Assembly: GCA_045430345.1 (NCBI GenBank)
Contig: JAILXT010000001.1
Coordinates: forward strand, 1,240,001-1,304,000
Origin: Agarilytica sp045430345
GTDB taxonomy: Bacteria; Pseudomonadota; Gammaproteobacteria; Pseudomonadales; Cellvibrionaceae
Length of the DNA: 64,000 nucleotides
Direction of reading: 5' to 3'
The notes under the pieces were generated by a model, which was not told the DNA's origin, ran no database searches, and worked only from the letters and a program-made list of their open reading frames with translations. Both the position numbers and the translations under genes were made by a program. The first letter of the stretch is position 1. Every line of letters starts with the position of its first letter. Positions 1 to 9,894 of the stretch are shown piece by piece.

Positions 1-3000
1 ATCAAAAGGAGTAATCGAATCCAAATCAATATCTAGAGCTGAGAACATAGACCGATGAAAATCAGTAACACGAAAATCACTAGCACGATTTTGTCTTTCT
101 GTAACAATAACCTCCTCCGTCTCTGCAGAGTAACCCGTAGGGTCGACAAAACTCAAAGGGTTATTAAACACATAAGTATAACGATTATATGACTGCGAAT
201 TGTAAGGTGCCTGAACAAGCGGATCAGGACTCAAAAATCTCCCAATCACAGGGTCATAGACACGCCCATTCATATGAATTAAACCAACCTGATCTAAGTG
301 CTCGTGATCAGTAAATCCTCTTGAAGTATCTGATGGCACATAGCCATTTTCTATTGGCGAACCTACCCAGTTTTCGTTAACTCTACGCCCCCAGCTATCA
401 TTACTTAAATATTCAACATCATTAACGCTACCAACATTTTCACCCGTTTTGGCAACAATCGAACCAATATGATCTCGGTGTAGATAAGTATAAAAACCAT
501 CTTGAGGACCGGACTCTGAAATATACAAAGCCATATCATCAATATAATGTACTTTCTCTATCAGACCGTTATCGTTGTTTTCCTCATAGATACCTGGACC
601 AGCATAAGTTGTAGTTCTGCCATTACCATCTATTCTCTTAATTCGGTCTTGATTTGGACTATAAACTAATCTCGTTGAGTTTCCGTTGTCGTCTATTATT
701 GTTGGTTTTCCAAATGGGCTATAAGAAACCGAGCGGACCGTAGTATTACCACTTTTTGCGGATGTCATATTCCCGTTATTATCATACGAGTACGTCATTC
801 CATTTGCCGTCGTTACTGCATGGGGACCGGCACCGTTTTGACCGTATGAAAACGATCCAGAAATTCCTTTTTTGGACTTGATATTACCCAAGTCATCATA
901 GGCGTTATCTGTATGCGTATCGCAAGCCTCACCAACCCTGGACGATTTTAAGCGGTTTAAATTGTCATAACATAAATTCTGAGTGATGCTATGAACAAGA
1001 TCTGTTCTTTGTTTTAGATTACCCAACGAATCAAAGTCATAACGTTGATCAACTGCTTTCAGAACCCCATCCGATACAGATATAGAACTAATGCGCCCAT
1101 AAAATAGATCGTTCTCGACGGTTAGCGATAAGTCGTTCCCAAATTCAGAAAGGTTAATCGTTCCCCAAACATTCATCTCCAATGCAGACCATATATCATA
1201 ATTTGCAACCGTATCCCTAACACCGGAGCGAAAGCCATAATCATTGTACTTATTAACAACGGTATAACCCGTTGGGTACTGAGTTGCTAACGGACGGCTA
1301 TAGTTATCGTAGAAATTTTTAAATACAAAATCCCTACCATCTATTGTTGTCGTCGTATACTCAGGGAAAGAGTACTCATTGTAATCATACTCCTCCTCAT
1401 ACGAGACGCCGTCTGTATCGAATCCAACGATACGCGACAGCAGCCCTGCACCATATTCCTTTTCGTCGTAGAGCCAATGGTGCGTCCTATTTTCTGGGTT
1501 GTTAGCCGTTGCATCATCTACTCTTAATGTTTGTCGCTCCAACTCGTCAAATCCAAATCGCGTTACAGTGCCATTTGCATCCGTTATTTCTGAAATTTTT
1601 CCTAATGGATTAAAGCGGTACTTGATTTCGCCAGTATTGGGATCATCAAGCGAGGTTTGACGACCGAGGGAGTCGTATTCCATATTCACAACAGTTAGAG
1701 CATCGTCATTAACCATTGAGCTCTTTAGTTCCCCAAAGGGCCAATAGCTAAATGCAATTGATACGCTAGAATCATCCTCACTCTTAACAGTCCATCCGCT
1801 GGCATTTACTATAATCGTCTTAACTTGGTCAAGCTGATTAGTAATGGTCTGCGTTAATCCTGAATACACCATAGTATTACTTGTGCCATCAGGGAAGTTC
1901 GTTTCAGTATTCCGGTCCATCACATCATATTGATAGACAACACTAGATTCCGCTCCGCTCTCGAAACGAGGTAGAAATTCTTTTGATATTCGCCCCAGAT
2001 TGTCATATTCATAAACTGTATAGACGAAGCTTCCATCAAAATTCTTAGCCCGAACACCAACAGATTGACCAGAAAAATCATAATATTCCCTAACAGCACT
2101 TTGACCGGATTGTTTTGTCTGGACATAATATTCAGCAGTCGAGTTAAAATCTTCAAAACAATTGTTACAGGTCCTGTAATCAATTTGGCTAGTAGTCCCA
2201 TCAGCATAGTCTGAACCAGTTAACCTCCCCAACTCATCATAAAAGCTATTCCTAGTTAAATCGTTTTCATCCGTTTCGGAAGTTTTGTTACCATACCGAG
2301 GTTCATAGATCGTAGTATGCTTAGTGTTTAAAGGACTGATTAACTCAACCTTTCGGTTTCCTCCAGCATCAATTGTTTCGACTATTGATGACGTACGACT
2401 GGTGAAAGTAAGCCCGTTATTTTCCGCATTTAACCAGCTTTCAGTTATCCCACTTACCGACCCATAAGAATTATAAGAATACGTTGTCGTTTTTTTCTCA
2501 TCTATAGTTCCTGCTGAAGCCACCGTTTCTGTATGCACCTGACCTTTATCCGTATATGTAAAGGTTTCAGACCTACTGGCATGATCCAATTCTGTACTAG
2601 AGGCACCTACATATGATGTATGGCTACGAGACTGTATTAAGCCAGAAACAAAAAGATCTGGAGTTTCAATGGAGGTAACATCTGAATTATGAATGACATT
2701 TGCAACAACAGCAGAAGTTGAACTCTCATGAGAACACGATACTGAAGACGATATCAATGGCGTACCATGCTCATCGAAATCCACATCTTCTGAACCGCCA
2801 TTTTCCGTAACAGAACTAATACCGTCTGAAATAAACTCACAATCTTTCGACTCAGGATCGTATACGGCCTTTAGTTGGTCCCCAATCTTTGACCCATCAA
2901 GATCCCAAGACTTCGATATAGACTCGTACAAATATGAAAAGTAGTGCGGGCTAGTTTCTCCCATAATAAATGGGCAATCCCCCCCCAGCTTACACATACC

Positions 3001-6000
3001 ATACGTCCCTGTCTCAACACCATCGCGATCGTCATTATATATTCGCGTTTTCCATCTATTCTCGACCTCGTTTAACACTTGGATTGCGGGCTCAGCTCCC
3101 TCAATACCTGTTGGAATCACTGCATATGTTTTAGACGATAGTAGTTTTCTTGATAGCTTATAGTTATCCCCTACGATCTGAGAGTAATGTTTTTCTACTA
3201 CCAAATCGGCTTCTGGCCTTATCGAAACTTCCTTGATAAAACCAAACCCTAAGTCTCCATAACCAGAAAGGTGCTCTCCGTAATTACCATACTCATATTC
3301 TTTTATATTTGAAATATTGCCGAAGTCTTCAACCACCCGAGTAACAACTCTTCGTTTTGACGATGAACTCAAAAATGTTTCTTTTATATAGGAGGTAGAA
3401 GTTGCAGGTATTTGGCCATATTGAACGCCATAATCCAAAAAGCTGATTAGGCCAGAATTATCGGCACCCTGGTCCTGACTATAAAAATCGACATCAAGAT
3501 CTATGCGATCGACACCCACAGATATACTTCTATCCTTTTCAACAACATTAACAATTGTATTTTCTTCATATGTAACTGCATAACCTTTTCGGCCAGGGAG
3601 AATGACTTCGTCTCCATTAATAACGAACTTGTCCGAGTAATTTTGCTTTTTTGTCGGCACGTCTAGAGGCTGAATTGCAATTGTCGACATAGAGGTAAAG
3701 ACTCCTGTATCCTCCCCAGAAGCGAACATCGAGTGGGTATATTGATAACATAAATTCCCACTCTTCGTCATATAGGGAATACCATTTAGTGGCATCCAGT
3801 AGTCATCAAGTTCGGAAGGCATGTCCCAATTTTCTTCTGCATAATCCTGATCAACAATATCTGCATACTGCCAATTATCTACAACCGGAAAATTTAAATC
3901 TATAGGATCTCTAAACGAGCGATGACCGTCAGATAAAAACAATTCTATAGCTTCTTTTCTATAGGCCGCCTCAGCGTTACCAGCTTCTGGCACAATTGGC
4001 CTAAAGCCAAATAAAATATCATCTTTACCGTCCTTATTCACGTCGCGTAATTGAAATGCTCCAAATTGGCTTTGAGAAATATTGAACCAGATATTTATCT
4101 GAAAAATAAAATCTCCACCAGAAGCTGGTTGAAAACCCGCATTCCCCAAGGCAGTGGAATAACCGGTTCCATGGTTTCCGGAAATAGGATCAGCCCCCCC
4201 ATTTTGAAACCCATCACCGGTCCGAAACGAATATTCCGACACTTGATATCTTGGGTTCTGAATCGACCAAAAATCAGCCTGAACTAATGAGTCACTCCAT
4301 AACACAGGTTCCGAAAACTCAGTTCCTGTATTTAAGGCCACATTAACTCCGTTCGGCCTAACCGCCACAAGATCCTTCAACCCATCTCCGTTGACATCGC
4401 CAAAACGTGTTGTCAACGGGTTATATTGCGCATACCCATTAGGTAAATTTACGCTCCAGCTGTCGACCTTAGTAAATGAAGAGCCTGTATTGATACCAAC
4501 TTCCCCACTGTAACCCACCATATCTATGAGTCGATCGCCGTTCACATCAACTAAACTTGGCTCCACGAACGGAACAACGGGTATCTCCCAATTTAATCCA
4601 GGATCATTGATATTGTCGTATTCAGTAAGGTTGGCCCATGCGGTAAAATCTCCGTACCCAGTTCCCGTATTCAAAGCAACTGAAACAAACGGGTCACCAA
4701 GGTCTGCTATGCTATACCAATCTGGAGATGGCGTTACTGGTGGGGCTCGATATATATCAAGTAGTCCATCACCATTCATATCAATAAACTTGATACTGTA
4801 ATACAAATGGCCGCTAACGTTTTGGCCCGCAATACTTTGATTGTCGACAAAAAACGTCATGTAATTTGAATCGCCGCTTGATGTCGACATACTATATTCT
4901 GAAGATTCTATTAAACCAGAACCATCACTTAAAAACGCCCTAAACCCGTTTACAAAGTTAGCACTTGAAAAAATAGCGTCTTCTAAACCATCTCCATTTA
5001 GATCTATCACTCTTGCTCGCTCGACAGCATCATCTTCGCCAGGATCGGCAAATGTGCCGTCAGAATTGTAAAGCGTAAAATCCACGTCATTTGAAACAAC
5101 ATGAGCATTCGTAACGTCCTGGACATGCAGGGAGTTCTCATCAATCAAATAGAAGCAATATCCCCCCTCAGGATAATCCCAAGTAGGGTTCGGATCATAG
5201 AAATCTAGTCCTGGATATACGTAGTACACTGGATCATTTGTACCGCACTTACTCATAACAAGCAGTTCTGAATTTCCGTCCCCATCGTAATCGATTGGTT
5301 TCGAATTAGCTTCCTCGTCGTCACTTCCAACAACATCTAAGTATTCAGCGTTTTCACAAACTTCAAGCGATGATAGATTCGATTGGCTACTATCACGCTG
5401 ATTCCAGTCGAACTCGACGGGGTCAAGACACTTTTCTCCATCGCCAAAACATTGCTCAATAGATGACAAACGACTTATATTTACTGGATCGTAGTTCGTT
5501 TTCCCAAAATAAACCTCTTCATTATCTTGGTAATCTAAGTCATATACTGAGAATATTACGCCACCAACAGATACCTTAATTTCTGACAATCTGTCTAGAA
5601 TTTGGTATCGATGACCGGATTGATACCATACTATTTCGTCATCCCTTTCCTCATATAAAAATTCAACCTTATTACTAAGGCCGAGATTTCCCGGTGCTAC
5701 TTTTGTATATTCAATTGATTCAATCTTGTGTGTTTGATTCGGATAGTCTGCGTTGTACTTGTAATCAACATAATTACCATTTACATCTTTCTTTTCGTCA
5801 AGATAGTATTTGTATGGGTAGGAATTAATAATTTGTGGGGGAGCATTTGAGTCTAGGGGGTTATCCACCAGATTTCCATCTATCCTGGAATCATCTTGTT
5901 TTCCATACGTTGAAACACTTCCATCTTTGCTATGAACTTCCCAATAGACTGGTGTTCCATCTCCGATTTGCGCATAGATTTTCGAAAATTTTTCGTCCTC

Positions 6001-6813
6001 AAATCGATATTCATCTTTGCTAACTTCGATCAAACGTTTTCCATCTAAACAATATTTATAGTCATCATTATCATTTACTCCCGAATTTTTTCCATCTCGT
6101 ACAGGGGTGGAGTTACATCGTTCGATAACCGAAATACCACTTAAATTCCAACCCCAACCAACATACCCATTTTTCCTATTACTGTTATAGGTCAAAGAGA
6201 TATTCGGTTCCACTCCATTTATCCCCGGGGGTAATTCTATCGGTAACTGGTAATTGAAAGCCCCATTTTGCCCTACTTTATAGTTTCCTCGTAATGCGCC
6301 CAGATACTCGCCACCACTTAAGGAATCATTTGCAGGGTCTGTAGCTGCAGTTGAAATTGAAGGAGCTTCATACTCTGTAAAAACAACATTCACTGGCTGA
6401 AGGGGGTCACCGTCTATGGCAAATGAATAAAGCAACCCTCCGCCCGACAGGTATAAATCATGAATTCCATCGAAATTTTGATCACTTAATGAGGCTATAC
6501 CGTTTGACAATGTTAGTGCTTGGGTGTCTATCGTTTCGTCGATTATTGGCGACGAGTAATATTGATATACGCCATTTACTGACTCCACCAAATAACTCGG
6601 CAAATCCGAATCAATCAACAGCGGCACCGATATATCCCCATGTAACAGCACAAAGATATCCGGCACCTTTAAGTAGATATCATCAATCCCATCCCCATTC
6701 ACATCCCCAAGGTAAACGTCATATTCCGCTCCGCGAAACTCGACAGCCTGAACCTGTAATGAAAATGAAAAAACGAAAATCGCCGTGAATACGGACAGAA
6801 AACGACCAGCCAT
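1..6813 (-). CDS. Giant secreted SpvB / FG-GAP / RHS-repeat protein, C-terminus beyond window
   Basis: The frame is open from an ATG at 6813 to the window edge, at least 2271 residues, with no stop in the stretches I translated. Residues 1-23 form a Sec signal peptide ending in VQA, followed directly by an FG-GAP-like DVNGDGIDDI motif. An SpvB-type domain starts near residue 165 (PIELPPG...WGWNLSGIS). Several more FG-GAP/VCBS calcium-loop repeats lie at about 470-970 (DLNGDGLEDA, DMNGDGLLDI, DVNGDGLKDL). YD repeats (YDSLGRQTSL, YDELGRLTG) follow from about 1170, and an RHS core at about 2105-2220 (YDPVIGRFLSPDPL, then NPLSFVDPTGY). This order is like the B and C components of Tc toxins joined in one chain. 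RHS proteins usually carry a variable toxin or effector domain after the core, and here that part lies outside the window. The SD is weak. By eye the DNA looks more AT-rich than the housekeeping genes, which suggests acquisition. The RHS family call is sure; the toxin role is inferred. Confidence 0.9.
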   Translation of the reverse strand, partial: MAGRFLSVFTAIFVFSFSLQVQAVEFRGAEYDVYLGDVNGDGIDDIYLKVPDIFVLLHGDISVPLLIDSDLPSYLVESVNGVYQYYSSPIIDETIDTQALTLSNGIASLSDQNFDGIHDLYLSGGGLLYSFAIDGDPLQPVNVVFTEYEAPSISTAATDPANDSLSGGEYLGALRGNYKVGQNGAFNYQLPIELPPGINGVEPNISLTYNSNRKNGYVGWGWNLSGISVIERCNSTPVRDGKNSGVNDNDDYKYCLDGKRLIEVSKDEYRFEDEKFSKIYAQIGDGTPVYWEVHSKDGSVSTYGKQDDSRIDGNLVDNPLDSNAPPQIINSYPYKYYLDEKKDVNGNYVDYKYNADYPNQTHKIESIEYTKVAPGNLGLSNKVEFLYEERDDEIVWYQSGHRYQILDRLSEIKVSVGGVIFSVYDLDYQDNEEVYFGKTNYDPVNISRLSSIEQCFGDGEKCLDPVEFDWNQRDSSQSNLSSLEVCENAEYLDVVGSDDEEANSKPIDYDGDGNSELLVMSKCGTNDPVYYVYPGLDFYDPNPTWDYPEGGYCFYLIDENSLHVQDVTNAHVVSNDVDFTLYNSDGTFADPGEDDAVERARVIDLNGDGLEDAIFSSANFVNGFRAFLSDGSGLIESSEYSMSTSSGDSNYMTFFVDNQSIAGQNVSGHLYYSIKFIDMNGDGLLDIYRAPPVTPSPDWYSIADLGDPFVSVALNTGTGYGDFTAWANLTEYDNINDPGLNWEIPVVPFVEPSLVDVNGDRLIDMVGYSGEVGINTGSSFTKVDSWSVNLPNGYAQYNPLTTRFGDVNGDGLKDLVAVRPNGVNVALNTGTEFSEPVLWSDSLVQADFWSIQNPRYQVSEYSFRTGDGFQNGGADPISGNHGTGYSTALGNAGFQPASGGDFIFQINIWFNISQSQFGAFQLRDVNKDGKDDILFGFRPIVPEAGNAEAAYRKEAIELFLSDGHRSFRDPIDLNFPVVDNWQYADIVDQDYAEENWDMPSELDDYWMPLNGIPYMTKSGNLCYQYTHSMFASGEDTGVFTSMSTIAIQPLDVPTKKQNYSDKFVINGDEVILPGRKGYAVTYEENTIVNVVEKDRSISVGVDRIDLDVDFYSQDQGADNSGLISFLDYGVQYGQIPATSTSYIKETFLSSSSKRRVVTRVVEDFGNISNIKEYEYGNYGEHLSGYGDLGFGFIKEVSIRPEADLVVEKHYSQIVGDNYKLSRKLLSSKTYAVIPTGIEGAEPAIQVLNEVENRWKTRIYNDDRDGVETGTYGMCKLGGDCPFIMGETSPHYFSYLYESISKSWDLDGSKIGDQLKAVYDPESKDCEFISDGISSVTENGGSEDVDFDEHGTPLISSSVSCSHESSTSAVVANVIHNSDVTSIETPDLFVSGLIQSRSHTSYVGASSTELDHASRSETFTYTDKGQVHTETVASAGTIDEKKTTTYSYNSYGSVSGITESWLNAENNGLTFTSRTSSIVETIDAGGNRKVELISPLNTKHTTIYEPRYGNKTSETDENDLTRNSFYDELGRLTGSDYADGTTSQIDYRTCNNCFEDFNSTAEYYVQTKQSGQSAVREYYDFSGQSVGVRAKNFDGSFVYTVYEYDNLGRISKEFLPRFESGAESSVVYQYDVMDRNTETNFPDGTSNTMVYSGLTQTITNQLDQVKTIIVNASGWTVKSEDDSSVSIAFSYWPFGELKSSMVNDDALTVVNMEYDSLGRQTSLDDPNTGEIKYRFNPLGKISEITDANGTVTRFGFDELERQTLRVDDATANNPENRTHHWLYDEKEYGAGLLSRIVGFDTDGVSYEEEYDYNEYSFPEYTTTTIDGRDFVFKNFYDNYSRPLATQYPTGYTVVNKYNDYGFRSGVRDTVANYDIWSALEMNVWGTINLSEFGNDLSLTVENDLFYGRISSISVSDGVLKAVDQRYDFDSLGNLKQRTDLVHSITQNLCYDNLNRLKSSRVGEACDTHTDNAYDDLGNIKSKKGISGSFSYGQNGAGPHAVTTANGMTYSYDNNGNMTSAKSGNTTVRSVSYSPFGKPTIIDDNGNSTRLVYSPNQDRIKRIDGNGRTTTYAGPGIYEENNDNGLIEKVHYIDDMALYISESGPQDGFYTYLHRDHIGSIVAKTGENVGSVNDVEYLSNDSWGRRVNENWVGSPIENGYVPSDTSRGFTDHEHLDQVGLIHMNGRVYDPVIGRFLSPDPLVQAPYNSQSYNRYTYVFNNPLSFVDPTGYSAETEEVIVTERQNRASDFRVTDFHRSMFSALDIDLDSITPFD

Positions 6814-7260
6814 ACAACCCCCAATCCTTATTAAGAAAACTCAATTATGGTCTTGTGATTTTGTTACTTTAATTTTTGATTTGTGTATCTATGCGGGAAA
6901 AGCACCATCTTGCGCTGCGGATGTATCCCTACTAATAAACTACTGGGGGAGATATTAGACATCTTCACCTCATAACTCAATAGTTGAGTATTTGGTGTTG
7001 TTATAGCCTGATCGCTTATTTAGATATAACTTGATCTAAATCGCCTAGATATATGGGCAATTCTGAATGGAAGACCGGCTACAGGAGGCAGGAAATGCCT
7101 AGGGGGCATGTTACTCGGAGCAGATTTACATCAAAATTGGTAAGTAAGCGTTGAAAGACGTGCATACAAAACCATATCCGACAGCCTAATTAGTACACAC
7201 AAAGCAGCGAAAGTGGATGAAAATTGATATGCTTAGAGCACAAGAGAGAACGAGGTAAAT
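6814..7260. other. Intergenic region between the RHS gene and the toxin-antitoxin module
   Basis: This AT-rich spacer separates two divergent transcription units, so it should hold both promoters, but I found no convincing -35/-10 pair. It contains small inverted repeats (ACTCAA-TAG-TTGAGT near 6976; TTAGAT...ATCTAA near 7020) and one copy of a short repeat described separately. No supported coding sequence was seen. Confidence 0.5.
7079..7105 (+). repeat. Short dispersed repeat, copy 1 (left of toxin-antitoxin module)
   Basis: This 27-base sequence has the pattern CTRCAGGAGGCA, a short variable stretch, ATGCC and TAGGG. It is matched in the same orientation at 7886-7913. The two copies bracket the toxin-antitoxin pair. 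The similarity was seen by eye and allows one or two gaps. Whether the repeat occurs elsewhere in the genome cannot be judged here. Confidence 0.5.
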
Positions 7261-7263
7261 GTG

Positions 7264-7452
7264 ATGCAAACAGCCAATATCAAAGAAACAGTTCACCAAC
7301 TTATTGATCAATTACCTGACGATACGAGTTGGGAAAAGGTCTTGTATACCTTGCAAGTGCGTCATGACATTGAGGCGGGGTTAACCGACGCCGAGACCGG
7401 CCGAGTAGTGACGACTAAACAATTACGGAAGGATTTAGGTCTGACTGAATGA
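7264..7452 (+). CDS. Putative antitoxin of a ParE/RelE-type module
   Basis: This small acidic protein of 62 residues has an LPDDTSWEKVLYTLQVRHDIEAG core and ends with a predicted helix rich in charged residues. Short proteins with this LP-D-x-S/T-W-E...Y...VR...IE-G pattern are commonly encoded just upstream of RelE/ParE toxins, and this one overlaps the toxin gene by four bases (ATGA). That overlap suggests translational coupling. I chose the ATG at 7264 because GAGG at 7252-7255 sits eight bases upstream; a GTG at 7261 is an alternative. The antitoxin role is inferred from position, size and the partner gene. No classical DNA-binding motif (ribbon-helix-helix or HTH) is obvious by eye. Confidence 0.7.
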   Translation: MQTANIKETVHQLIDQLPDDTSWEKVLYTLQVRHDIEAGLTDAETGRVVTTKQLRKDLGLTE

Positions 7453-7748
7453 TTAAAGTTGTATGGACATACCGAGCGCGAGGGCGCTTACAAGACATCT
7501 ACGAAAAAATAGCAGAAGATCAACCCAGCAATGCTGACCAGTTTCTAGATCAGCTTATCGAACGAGGCGATAGCCTAACAGAGCAGCACTTCCGAGGCCG
7601 CATAGTGCCTGAATATGAAAACCCGACAATACGGGAAGTCTTTGAAGGCGAGTACCGGATTATCTATCAAGCGGGAGATAGTGTGGTCACGATATTGACG
7701 GTGCGTGGCTTTGCTGAGTTGCTTCCAACCGACCCGAAACACATATAA
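7449..7748 (+). CDS. ParE/RelE-superfamily toxin
   Basis: The 99-residue protein fits the ParE/RelE toxin fold. It has an N-terminal beta strand with WTYRARGRLQDIYEKIAED, a helical hairpin with N-A-x-x-F, then GRIVPEY, IREVFEGEYRIIYQ and a final VVTILTVRGF strand. These are the usual landmarks of the family, including the basic/aromatic Y-R-I-I-Y strand. ParE members poison DNA gyrase and RelE members cleave mRNA on the ribosome; sequence reading alone does not decide which applies. The ATG overlaps the antitoxin stop codon. The gene ends about 270 bases before the convergent pullulanase gene. Confidence is high for the family and low for the target. Confidence 0.85.
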   Translation: MIKVVWTYRARGRLQDIYEKIAEDQPSNADQFLDQLIERGDSLTEQHFRGRIVPEYENPTIREVFEGEYRIIYQAGDSVVTILTVRGFAELLPTDPKHI

Positions 7749-7885
7749 CCTTTATAGTTTGAATTATTTGGCGAGATCTTCCTGCGTTTTAATTGGGTTT
7801 GCCATGCATACTGCTTGATTACTATTTAATCTAACCCGGCTAGCTTATGGCCGCTTACAGGGCTACAGATCGTATGAAAACGCTA

Positions 7886-7913
7886 CTGCAGGAGGCAAAA
7901 CATGCCGTTAGGG
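7886..7913 (+). repeat. Short dispersed repeat, copy 2 (right of toxin-antitoxin module)
   Basis: This is the second copy of the CTRCAGGAGGCA...ATGCC...TAGGG sequence seen at 7079-7105, in the same orientation. It lies just before two hairpins at 7923-7985. The pair of copies about 800 bases apart suggests the toxin-antitoxin genes sit in a repeat-bounded segment. Confidence 0.5.
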
Positions 7914-7922
7914 ACTGTGGGA

Positions 7923-7985
7923 CTGAAGGGAAACTTCAGGGAGCCCCCCATGTTGAGCTATCAACCGATAGCCCAACATGGGGGG
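7923..7985. terminator. Two adjacent hairpins between convergent toxin and pullulanase genes
   Basis: The first hairpin is CTGAAG-GGAAA-CTTCAG (7923-7939). The second has a perfect 12-bp stem (CCCCCCATGTTG at 7944-7955 with its complement at 7974-7985) and an inner CTATC/GATAG stem. On the plus strand the second is followed by ATTTGTTT. The position between convergent genes fits bidirectional termination, but there is no strong U tract on the minus-strand side, so a repeat element is also possible. Confidence 0.55.
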
Positions 7986-8014
7986 ATTTGTTTAACTTAT
8001 ACACCATTTTCTGT

Positions 8015-9871
8015 TCATTCCTTATACAACACCGTCACCGCCGTCCCCTCTGCCACAACCGTTCCGGAAACCACCCGACCATTCCCTGCTGCGGGGTCGG
8101 ATTTTTCCATCGCCACTTTCCATTCGCCGGAAGGCAGTGGATGGGTGTAATCATCCGCACTGTTATAAATAACGATAATTTCTGACCAGCTATCGCCGTT
8201 GGCGGCAGCGTTAATATGATTGACGAGTACACCATAACGCGGCCGGTTGGAGGTAATATGGTCGTCAATTTCCTGCCAGGTGTTTAAGCGGAACCCTGGG
8301 TGTGCATTACGAAGTGCGATGACGTCTTTATAGTAGGCATAAATATCTGCGTTATCGCTTTTCCATTGCCAATAATATTGGTTGATGCTGTCGGGAGATT
8401 TGTAGCTATTATGATCCTCTTGCTTGTCACGCATCATTTCCACACCGCCGTGTAAAAATGGAATCCCTTGGCTGGTCAAAACAATCCCATTGGCGAATTG
8501 CTGAATACGGCGAAGGTAGCTTGAATCACGACTGACGCCATTTAGATCAGCCCACAGCAGGGTCTTGTCCCGCAGGGTGAGATTATCGTGCGCGGAAACG
8601 TAGTTAATACTTTGCTCGGGGTCCATGGCGAACATTGGGTCCCAGGTATCGATCGCGATGTTCGCATCATTACTTGCACGAATGCCGCCACGGCTGCCCA
8701 CCTCTATTCGCCAAACATCGGGATTATTATTGTAAGCAAAACAATCACCGGTGTTGCATTGGCCGTTGTCATTTTGGCCTTTAATCGCTTCTCGGTATTT
8801 TGGGTTGAATACGCCTACGTGGGCCTCGTGAATTCGCCCGATTGTGCCTAAGCGAACACGCTCCAACTCACGCGCGTCTGACGCGAAACCATTCCAAGGT
8901 TCACCGTAAATTAATAAATTACGATCGGGAAAAGTATTATTTAAGTGTGTGGCCCACGCCCCCACTTCGTCGTAATCAAAAATACCGATTAAGTCGAAAC
9001 GGAAACCATCGATATTATATTCCCGCACCCAATATTCTAAGGAGTCTTGAATCATCCGCCCCACCATCGGGTTATTTGCATCAATGGAGTTGCCTGTGCC
9101 AGATAAATCCGTGTCCGTATAATATTGAGGGGAAATACCTTCAAACATTTCTTTTTCATACGTATGGTTGTAGACCACATCCATAATCACGCGAATACCA
9201 GCTTTATGAAACTCGTCCACCATTTGTTTAAATTCGCGGATTCGGTTTACGTAATCGTATGGGGTTTGTGAATAACGCTCTTCTGGAACGTTGTAGTTCC
9301 TTGGATCGTATCCCCAGTTATAGCAAGTTGTATCTTCAAGGTCGGCACATGAACCAAAGTCATACACAGGCATAAGTTGCACGTGTGTTACGCCGAGCTC
9401 TTTGAGGTGATCTATTCCCGTGGTCACGTTGCCGTGGGTGGTACCCGCTTCCACCATGCCTAAGTATTTACCCCGATTTTCTGAGGAGACACCGGACTCT
9501 GGCGCAATGGTAAAGTCGCGAATATGGACTTCGTAAATTATCGCGTCTTCACGTTCGGCGAACACGGGCCTTGCCGACCAGCCATTGGCTAATTCTGTCG
9601 TGCTTAGATCCATTACAATATTATTTTGGCTATTTGGCTCCACCATTTTTCCGTAAGGGTCCCGCACGGTAACGCCATTTACTTGGAAGTTGTATGGCTT
9701 TAAATGGTGGTTACCATTTACCGATACCTGATACACATCGGTATAACCATCTGCATCACTAATACGTGTCATGTCGTAGGTTTGACCATCCAGCCACAGT
9801 GTTACTTCGGATGTATCGGGCGACCATAAAGAGAAAGTCGTTTGATCAGCAGCATAGGTAAAGCCGAGCAC
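8015..9871 (-). CDS. GH13 pullulanase-type starch debranching enzyme
   Basis: The protein (618 residues) begins inside a CBM48-like domain (about 1-90, TTFSLWSPDTSEVTLWL). It continues with a GH13 barrel carrying the type I pullulanase signature YNWGYDP (184-190), MDVVYNHT (230-237), GFRFDLIG with the likely nucleophile D293, YGEPW with acid/base E324, and SAHDN with D429. Its expected reaction is hydrolysis of alpha-1,6 branches in pullulan, amylopectin or limit dextrins. There is no signal peptide, unlike both upstream enzymes, so it should act in the cytoplasm or leave by another route. The start is a GTG 23 bases after the amylase stop, with AAGG about ten bases upstream. The frame stays open upstream to about 9932, but no better start is visible. 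It is the last gene of the likely starch operon. Confidence 0.88.
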   Translation of the reverse strand: MLGFTYAADQTTFSLWSPDTSEVTLWLDGQTYDMTRISDADGYTDVYQVSVNGNHHLKPYNFQVNGVTVRDPYGKMVEPNSQNNIVMDLSTTELANGWSARPVFAEREDAIIYEVHIRDFTIAPESGVSSENRGKYLGMVEAGTTHGNVTTGIDHLKELGVTHVQLMPVYDFGSCADLEDTTCYNWGYDPRNYNVPEERYSQTPYDYVNRIREFKQMVDEFHKAGIRVIMDVVYNHTYEKEMFEGISPQYYTDTDLSGTGNSIDANNPMVGRMIQDSLEYWVREYNIDGFRFDLIGIFDYDEVGAWATHLNNTFPDRNLLIYGEPWNGFASDARELERVRLGTIGRIHEAHVGVFNPKYREAIKGQNDNGQCNTGDCFAYNNNPDVWRIEVGSRGGIRASNDANIAIDTWDPMFAMDPEQSINYVSAHDNLTLRDKTLLWADLNGVSRDSSYLRRIQQFANGIVLTSQGIPFLHGGVEMMRDKQEDHNSYKSPDSINQYYWQWKSDNADIYAYYKDVIALRNAHPGFRLNTWQEIDDHITSNRPRYGVLVNHINAAANGDSWSEIIVIYNSADDYTHPLPSGEWKVAMEKSDPAAGNGRVVSGTVVAEGTAVTVLYKE

Positions 9872-9894
9872 TTCGGCGTTACCTTGCTGCCCAC

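Noticed and set aside
4051..6788. Several plus-strand open frames of 60-120 residues inside the RHS gene
   Set aside because: They are antisense to a continuous frame with clear FG-GAP and SpvB motifs and show no family features of their own.
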